Positions 60,238-64,000 of a stretch of DNA of 64,000 nt are shown here, in pieces. A program made the translations under genes and the position numbers. Every line of letters starts with the position of its first letter. Position 1 is the first letter of the stretch. A model generated the notes under the pieces. The model saw nothing but the letters and a program-made list of their open reading frames with translations, was not told where the DNA came from and ran no database searches. The stretch is taken from assembly GCF_001482385.1 (NCBI RefSeq), contig NZ_CP013611.1, positions 2,418,001-2,482,000 of the forward strand, read 5' to 3'. Source of the DNA: Pseudoalteromonas rubra (lineage in GTDB: Bacteria > Pseudomonadota > Gammaproteobacteria > Enterobacterales > Alteromonadaceae).

Positions 60238-60699
60238 TTACTTATTTTGATGCAACTTCATTTCCAGCAAACAAGGAGTAAATCCCGCTTTTTCATACGC
60301 ACGGATCGCCGCTGCATTGTCTCTGTATACGTCTAAATAAAAATCATACACAGACCGTTTATTACACCAGGCGAGCAGTTCGGTCATAATTTGTTGGTTG
60401 AACCCTTTACCACGATGCATAGGATGTACATACATAAACCCCAGGTATCCATGGTTATCATGATCGAGTTGTGCTTTGGACTGACGGATCTGCGCATAGC
60501 CCGTCGCTATAACATTGCCCTCGACCATACCAACGATAAGGTAACTGCTCTCATCATTCAGTAAAGCGGGTAGATCATAGTAACGTGCATTTTTGGCTTT
60601 AATGGCACGATTGAACGGGCGTTCAGCCTCAATGACAGCTTGTTCAAGCTGTTCCAGGCAAGGAATATCTTCTGTGACGGCAGGTCTTATTTGCAGCAT
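60238..60699 (-). CDS. GNAT-family N-acetyltransferase
   Basis: An acetyltransferase of about 153 residues started at the ATG at 60699 (MLQIRPAVTEDIP, the first strand of the fold); an in-frame GTG at 60732 would add 11 residues. The acetyl-CoA loop is YVHPMHRGKGFNQQIM, followed by the usual C-terminal DVYRDNAAAIRAYEKAGF. It lies between the receptor and the zinc-chaperone gene on the same strand. It could modify a siderophore amine (for example hydroxyornithine or a polyamine) or be an unrelated protein acetylase. No promoter or substrate can be read. Confidence 0.8.
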   Translation of the reverse strand: MLQIRPAVTEDIPCLEQLEQAVIEAERPFNRAIKAKNARYYDLPALLNDESSYLIVGMVEGNVIATGYAQIRQSKAQLDHDNHGYLGFMYVHPMHRGKGFNQQIMTELLAWCNKRSVYDFYLDVYRDNAAAIRAYEKAGFTPCLLEMKLHQNK

Positions 60700-60792
60700 A
60701 ACGACTAGTGATTCTGACTGTGGTGGACTCACTGTCTCACATTAAGGTACCCAAACGCAAAATAGTTCCAGCCTTTATGAATGGTACTTGAA

Positions 60793-60828
60793 AAGAAAAA
60801 AGCCACCTGGTTTTACCCGAGATGGCTT
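60793..60828 (-). terminator. Terminator of the zinc-chaperone gene
   Basis: On the minus strand AAGCCATCTCGG pairs with CCAGGTGGCTT (one G-T pair, one bulge) and is followed by TTTTCTTTT, about 45 bases after the stop codon. Confidence 0.7.
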
Positions 60829-60869
60829 ACTAACACTACAAAAATGGTAAAATTCGATCTGTGCTTTAG

Positions 60870-62291
60870 CTAGTGGTCGTGGTCATGCGCTTCTTCACTG
60901 CTGGCGATGCCAAGCCACACAAGCCTATCGGGCACCACATCAAGCTCAATGGTTTGAACCAGTTCACCTGACTCCAGATCGTACTTTTTAATTTGTTTCT
61001 CTATTGGGTCACCCACAAATACCGCATCTTCCGAATGAGAAACCGCCAAAGAAAAGCTATGACCTTCAGGCATTGTTGTTTCCGCATCTTTGATGGCTAT
61101 CTCGTGCGTCACTTCCCAGTGAACTTCATGCTCGTGTTCACCTTCGTTTTCATTGGCCTGCTCACTCTCATGATCGTCTTCATGTGTGTGTCCGGCAAAA
61201 ATGCTCAGCTTACCCGCACTATCCAGGGCAATGATATGTTCACCATCATGGCTAAAACCATAATAACTCAGACTCAAACCATTAGTGCTCTGCCATTCCA
61301 GCGCCTCTAGCTCCCCTTCTTCAGGATGCAAGATAAACAGCTGATTTCTGGTACTGGCAATAAACTGCTCACTATGATGATGGCCTTTTAATGAACCAAT
61401 ACGCATGCCTTCGGTAAAGCTCTCTGGGTTCGCAACTTTTGTCGCACTGAAAGAGCCCCCCTGCTGTGTAATCACAGCGACACCATCATCACAACCAAAC
61501 ACAATGGTATGTTCGTTTTGTGCACTTCCATGCAGCACCGGACAGGTCACATCAAATACCTGCTCCTGATCGAAATGGTCATCATGAGCATGATACAAAG
61601 CAATTTGCGAAGGCATATTAGAAGCGCCATCGCTGTCGCGCAGTGAACTCACCAAGTATTCACCTCTGGCCTGTGCAGCGCCATGCATATGAGTATTGTA
61701 TTCAAGCTCAACAACACCATCACTCAGCCCGCCGATCTGCGCTTCACCAAACACCGCGACTGAAGCATTTTGCTGAGTATCTTCATCACCATCAGAAAAT
61801 ACCGCAATGCCACCTTCATTCACTGTCACATGAGTTGGCTTAGTCGATGTCAGCTGAAATGACACACTGCTAGGTGCATCTTCATGGTTATGATAGTGGT
61901 CACCATGGGCTTCTCTGTAAAGACCACCATCGACAAACTCAACCATGCCATCATTACGCTGGACCAAAATTGCATAACGATGATTTTCAGAGCCATACGC
62001 ATATTGTGGTTTAGATGTAAGGCCGACTGATTCAATTAAGCTCTGGTCTGCAGTTGAGTAAATATTGACAACATTATTGTCGCTACTGGTAACTAGCAAA
62101 CGACCGGCGACGTCTTTGACTGCTTCGTCATGATCGTGTGTATCTTCACTGGCTTCTTCTTTCGTCTCTGTTGCCGACGCATCAGAAGAGACAGCCTGTT
62201 CAGTTTTAGTTACCTGATGATCCATACCACCACACGCAGATAAAAGAATTGCAGACACTGCTGCAGCAAGTACTTTTGCTCTGAAAATCAT
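60870..62291 (-). CDS. aztD: AztD-like zinc metallochaperone lipoprotein
   Basis: About 473 residues, started at the ATG at 62291 behind GAGTGGTG; GTG codons three codons earlier are possible. The signal peptide ends in lipobox LSAC. A His/Asp-rich stretch (EDTHDHDEA) and the C-terminal HDHDH can bind metal. The rest is beta-propeller-like and matches AztD: LLVTSSDNNVVNIYS, FVDGGLYREAHGDHYHNHED, VFGCDDGVAV and more. AztD is a periplasmic chaperone that hands zinc to the AztC binding protein of an ABC importer. Two Zur boxes in front of it confirm a zinc-starvation role. No AztABC transporter is present here. It sits within the siderophore locus, which is unexpected. Confidence 0.85.
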   Translation of the reverse strand: MIFRAKVLAAAVSAILLSACGGMDHQVTKTEQAVSSDASATETKEEASEDTHDHDEAVKDVAGRLLVTSSDNNVVNIYSTADQSLIESVGLTSKPQYAYGSENHRYAILVQRNDGMVEFVDGGLYREAHGDHYHNHEDAPSSVSFQLTSTKPTHVTVNEGGIAVFSDGDEDTQQNASVAVFGEAQIGGLSDGVVELEYNTHMHGAAQARGEYLVSSLRDSDGASNMPSQIALYHAHDDHFDQEQVFDVTCPVLHGSAQNEHTIVFGCDDGVAVITQQGGSFSATKVANPESFTEGMRIGSLKGHHHSEQFIASTRNQLFILHPEEGELEALEWQSTNGLSLSYYGFSHDGEHIIALDSAGKLSIFAGHTHEDDHESEQANENEGEHEHEVHWEVTHEIAIKDAETTMPEGHSFSLAVSHSEDAVFVGDPIEKQIKKYDLESGELVQTIELDVVPDRLVWLGIASSEEAHDHDH

Positions 62292-62311
62292 CAACACCAC
62301 TCTATAATTTA

Positions 62312-62330
62312 TACGTTATACTGTAACACA
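62312..62330. promoter_or_regulatory. Second, weaker Zur box
   Basis: TACGTTATACTGTAACACA matches 15 of 19 positions of the perfect Zur palindrome five bases away. It lies 20 bases upstream of the chaperone start. Tandem boxes would allow two Zur dimers to bind side by side. Confidence 0.55.
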
Positions 62331-62335
62331 AGAGA

Positions 62336-62354
62336 TATGTTATATTATAACATA
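62336..62354. promoter_or_regulatory. Zur box, perfect palindrome
   Basis: TATGTTATATTATAACATA has 9-base arms around a single T and matches the gammaproteobacterial Zur consensus core ATGTTATANTATAACAT exactly. It lies 44 bases upstream of the chaperone gene and should repress it when zinc is sufficient. Confidence 0.88.
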
Positions 62355-62448
62355 AATAGAGGCAAGTAAGAATCTTATAAAAGTTGCTTTTTCGAACAGA
62401 ATTCATATGGAAGGTGGCAACAGGTACTAGCCTGTTACCAGATAGCTA

Positions 62449-63303
62449 TCATGTCAGCAGAGGTTTAGGTAGTCGCTGCTCAGCAAGTATTTTTAAGCCG
62501 TTAATCATTGCAGGAAAAAGGCTTTGTTGGAAGTTATTCCAGCGCATCTCGATAATGGTGTCATCTGGGTTAATATGGGTATCCATCACATCCGTGATCA
62601 CCGGACCTGAATCAATCCCCTGATCGATGTAATGAAAAGATGCACCTGTTTTATCAATTACAGGGGCGCGCTCCGTCTCTCTCGTTGTCCAGTTAATCAC
62701 TTTCTGGCCTCGCGCACCATATAGCGCATCCAGAGTAGCCGTAGCACCACGGCGCTGATAAGGCGAATCAGGGCGAGTAATGCCGGGGTGAATGTTAACA
62801 ATTTTTTTGTGGTACTTACTGTCCACACTGGCTAAGTCATCCAGGATCAGTATCAAGCCATCCAGCAAAATAACATCGGCCTGCAATGTATCCAGCTGTG
62901 CTTCAAGTCGCGCCTCAAAGTCGCTTTTACCCGATATCCGCTGCGGCGACTTCATGGGTGTTTTGCGATACTCAGACGGAATATTTATCAATAATTCATC
63001 GACTAGCTGACCTTTTACTTCAAGTGACTGCGGATAAATCCAGGGCCCACTGGCATCACTGCGATTCAAGCCATAGCCCTCAAGCTTGCGATGATCGGGC
63101 GCATGACTCAGATCATCATCAAAAATAACAGCTTTCAGAGCATATTGTTGACCCAATGAAGTCGTGTTTAGCTCATTTACCAGATGTTCAAGTGGAGACA
63201 TCATGTAGCGCTGTTCACCTTTATACTCGACCATGCGCCCAGCCTGATCGGCCGCGGCATTGCGCAGGGAGCAAATATATACCAAATTTAGTGTTTTCAT
63301 CAT
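62449..63303 (-). CDS. pvdF: N5-hydroxyornithine formyltransferase (PvdF-like)
   Basis: A 284-residue protein of the formyl-tetrahydrofolate-dependent transferase fold. The catalytic region reads KIVNIHPGITRPDSPYQRRGAT (Asn, His) with the second acid in HYIDQGIDSGPVI, as in glycinamide and methionyl-tRNA formyltransferases. The N-terminal region (RNAAADQAGRMVEYKGEQRYM, KLEGYGLNRS) is of the PvdF type rather than Fmt. It would formylate the hydroxylated side chain of ornithine made by the PvdA homologue. The start is one of two adjacent ATGs behind CAGGATAA. A terminator separates it from the polyketide synthase gene upstream, so it has its own promoter. Confidence 0.87.
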   Translation of the reverse strand: MMKTLNLVYICSLRNAAADQAGRMVEYKGEQRYMMSPLEHLVNELNTTSLGQQYALKAVIFDDDLSHAPDHRKLEGYGLNRSDASGPWIYPQSLEVKGQLVDELLINIPSEYRKTPMKSPQRISGKSDFEARLEAQLDTLQADVILLDGLILILDDLASVDSKYHKKIVNIHPGITRPDSPYQRRGATATLDALYGARGQKVINWTTRETERAPVIDKTGASFHYIDQGIDSGPVITDVMDTHINPDDTIIEMRWNNFQQSLFPAMINGLKILAEQRLPKPLLT

Positions 63304-63389
63304 TTATCCTGATTATTATTCATCATTACACTGCACATCCTGTATACAGTGCACCTGTAAGACGCTCATTACAGTGTTTTTTTTAACGC

Positions 63390-63418
63390 AAAAAAAAGCG
63401 GCCTCACAAAGAGACCGT
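63390..63418 (-). terminator. Terminator of the edge polyketide synthase gene
   Basis: On the minus strand CGGTCTC-TTTGT-GAGGCCG (one T-G pair) is followed by CTTTTTTTTGCG, 25 bases after the stop codon. Confidence 0.7.
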
Positions 63419-63442
63419 CATTTAAAAACGCCTGAAACTAAG

Positions 63443-64000
63443 CTACTGCTGCAATTGTGCTACCAGTTGCTCTTCAATCATAAATGCTAAATTATCTATA
63501 GTTGGGTCTTCAAAAAATGCTGCTGGCTCCAGCTCAACACTGAACATTTGTTTCGCTTTTGCTAACATCTGAATGGCTACCAGGGAATCTCCCCCTAACT
63601 CCAGTAAGCTGTCAAAAATACCAATTTCACTGAAGCCAAGATATTCTGCCCACAATGTCGCGAGTTTTTGCTCAAGCTCGCTTTCTGGCGCCTCAAACTC
63701 AACATCTAATTCCGGACGCGCATGCCCTTTTGGTTTTTGTAACCTTGCCAAAATAGCCTGCTCTGTTGCTCGTGTCGCAGCGGTGAGTTGTGCCCAGTCA
63801 GTGCTGGCACAGTATAACTGAGGGTGAGCAGTGCTAACGGCGCTGTCGAATAGCTGACATGCTGCATTTTTATCCAGGCCCAGGCCATCAGCAAGCTCAA
63901 CATTGGCGGCCATCCCGGTACTTTGCCATGCATCCCAGTTCAACACCTGAACAACAAAAGGATGCGTCTGCTGTGCAATGGCATCCAGGTAGCTGTTTGC
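63443..64000 (-). CDS. Polyketide synthase or hybrid NRPS/PKS, C-terminal end (partial)
   Basis: The frame is open to the right edge, so only the last 185 residues are present. The first visible part (ANSYLDAIAQQ, then VVQVLNWDAWQSTGMAANVE) is the end of a ketoreductase domain; the N-x-Y-L-D and W-D-x-W motifs are typical of modular polyketide KR domains. After a linker comes a carrier domain with the attachment Ser in LLELGGDSLVAIQML, and the protein ends shortly after. There is no thioesterase, so the chain must be handed to another protein, most simply the first C domain of the five-module NRPS. It implies a beta-hydroxy unit, such as a statine-like residue, in the siderophore. Confidence 0.85.
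   Translation of the reverse strand, partial: ANSYLDAIAQQTHPFVVQVLNWDAWQSTGMAANVELADGLGLDKNAACQLFDSAVSTAHPQLYCASTDWAQLTAATRATEQAILARLQKPKGHARPELDVEFEAPESELEQKLATLWAEYLGFSEIGIFDSLLELGGDSLVAIQMLAKAKQMFSVELEPAAFFEDPTIDNLAFMIEEQLVAQLQQ

Noticed and set aside
26074..63303. MbtH-like small protein expected with some NRPS systems
   Set aside because: No ORF with the short MbtH pattern was found here; it may be elsewhere or not needed.
63310..63328. Possible Fur box before the formyltransferase gene
   Set aside because: The AT-rich TGATTATTATTCATCATTA has only partial dyad symmetry and too many mismatches to the Fur consensus.
63340..63349. CTGTATACAG as a LexA-type site
   Set aside because: The spacing is CTG-N4-CAG, far shorter than the CTG-N10-CAG of gammaproteobacterial LexA boxes.
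1..64000. CRISPR arrays, tRNA or rRNA genes, insertion sequences
   Set aside because: No direct-repeat array, tRNA-like cloverleaf, rRNA segment or transposase gene was recognised on reading the window.

Overview
The window looks like chromosome from a marine gammaproteobacterium, most likely Pseudoalteromonas or a close relative. The grounds are moderate GC, gammaproteobacterial Fur and Zur box types, a TonB-dependent receptor with a typical C-terminal Phe, an AATACCAAT/ATTGGTAT inverted repeat of a kind I associate with this group, and a secondary-metabolite style seen in these bacteria. No rRNA, tRNA, CRISPR array or insertion sequence was found.

Layout. (1) 1-3.7 kb, minus strand: a two-gene RND efflux operon (adaptor, then a pump cut by the left edge) with a TetR/AcrR-like operator in front. 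(2) 3.9-10.6 kb: envelope genes of unknown or general function, namely a lipoprotein coupled to a HEAT-repeat protein, an exported protein, a small cytosolic protein and a PepSY membrane protein. (3) 10.9-23.8 kb: a LysR regulator followed by thirteen co-directional, mostly overlapping genes. They encode a VioC/AsnO-type Fe(II)/2-oxoglutarate oxygenase, a glutamate-semialdehyde-aminomutase-like PLP enzyme, a Nudix hydrolase, an EamA/RarD transporter, an inositol-monophosphatase-family enzyme, an ankyrin protein, two HAD phosphatases, an unrecognised 402-residue protein, an adenine-phosphoribosyltransferase-like protein, a CCA/poly(A)-polymerase-like nucleotidyltransferase, and an EmrA/EmrB-type efflux pair. 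I read this as an undescribed biosynthetic cluster for a small, possibly nucleotide-like, hydroxylated amino-acid metabolite. It has a leader in which a 10-bp arm can cover the first Shine-Dalgarno sequence. (4) 23.9-26.0 kb: an S41 protease lipoprotein and a small lipoprotein.

(5) 26.1-64 kb: a mixed catecholate/hydroxamate siderophore locus. 2,3-Dihydroxybenzoate (DHB) is made and activated by EntC, EntB (with carrier domain), EntA and EntE homologues. A free-standing VibH-like condensation protein is also present. PvdA-like ornithine N5-hydroxylase and a PvdF-like formyltransferase make N5-formyl-N5-hydroxyornithine. A 6471-residue NRPS has five modules, C-A(Ser)-T-E / C-A-T / C-A-T-E / C-A(Ser)-T / C-A-T-TE, and its condensation-domain types agree with the position of the E domains. 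At the right edge, the end of a polyketide synthase (KR then carrier domain) runs off the window, implying that a polyketide-extended unit precedes the NRPS. The locus also has an EntD-type phosphopantetheinyl transferase, a PvdE-like exporter, an FhuF-like ferric-siderophore reductase and a TonB receptor under a good Fur box. One DHB plus two formyl-hydroxyornithines would give a hexadentate iron ligand. The inventory resembles the lystabactins of a marine Pseudoalteromonas, with differences.

Set inside this iron locus is a zinc element: a His-rich AztD-like zinc chaperone lipoprotein behind two tandem Zur boxes, one of them a perfect palindrome.
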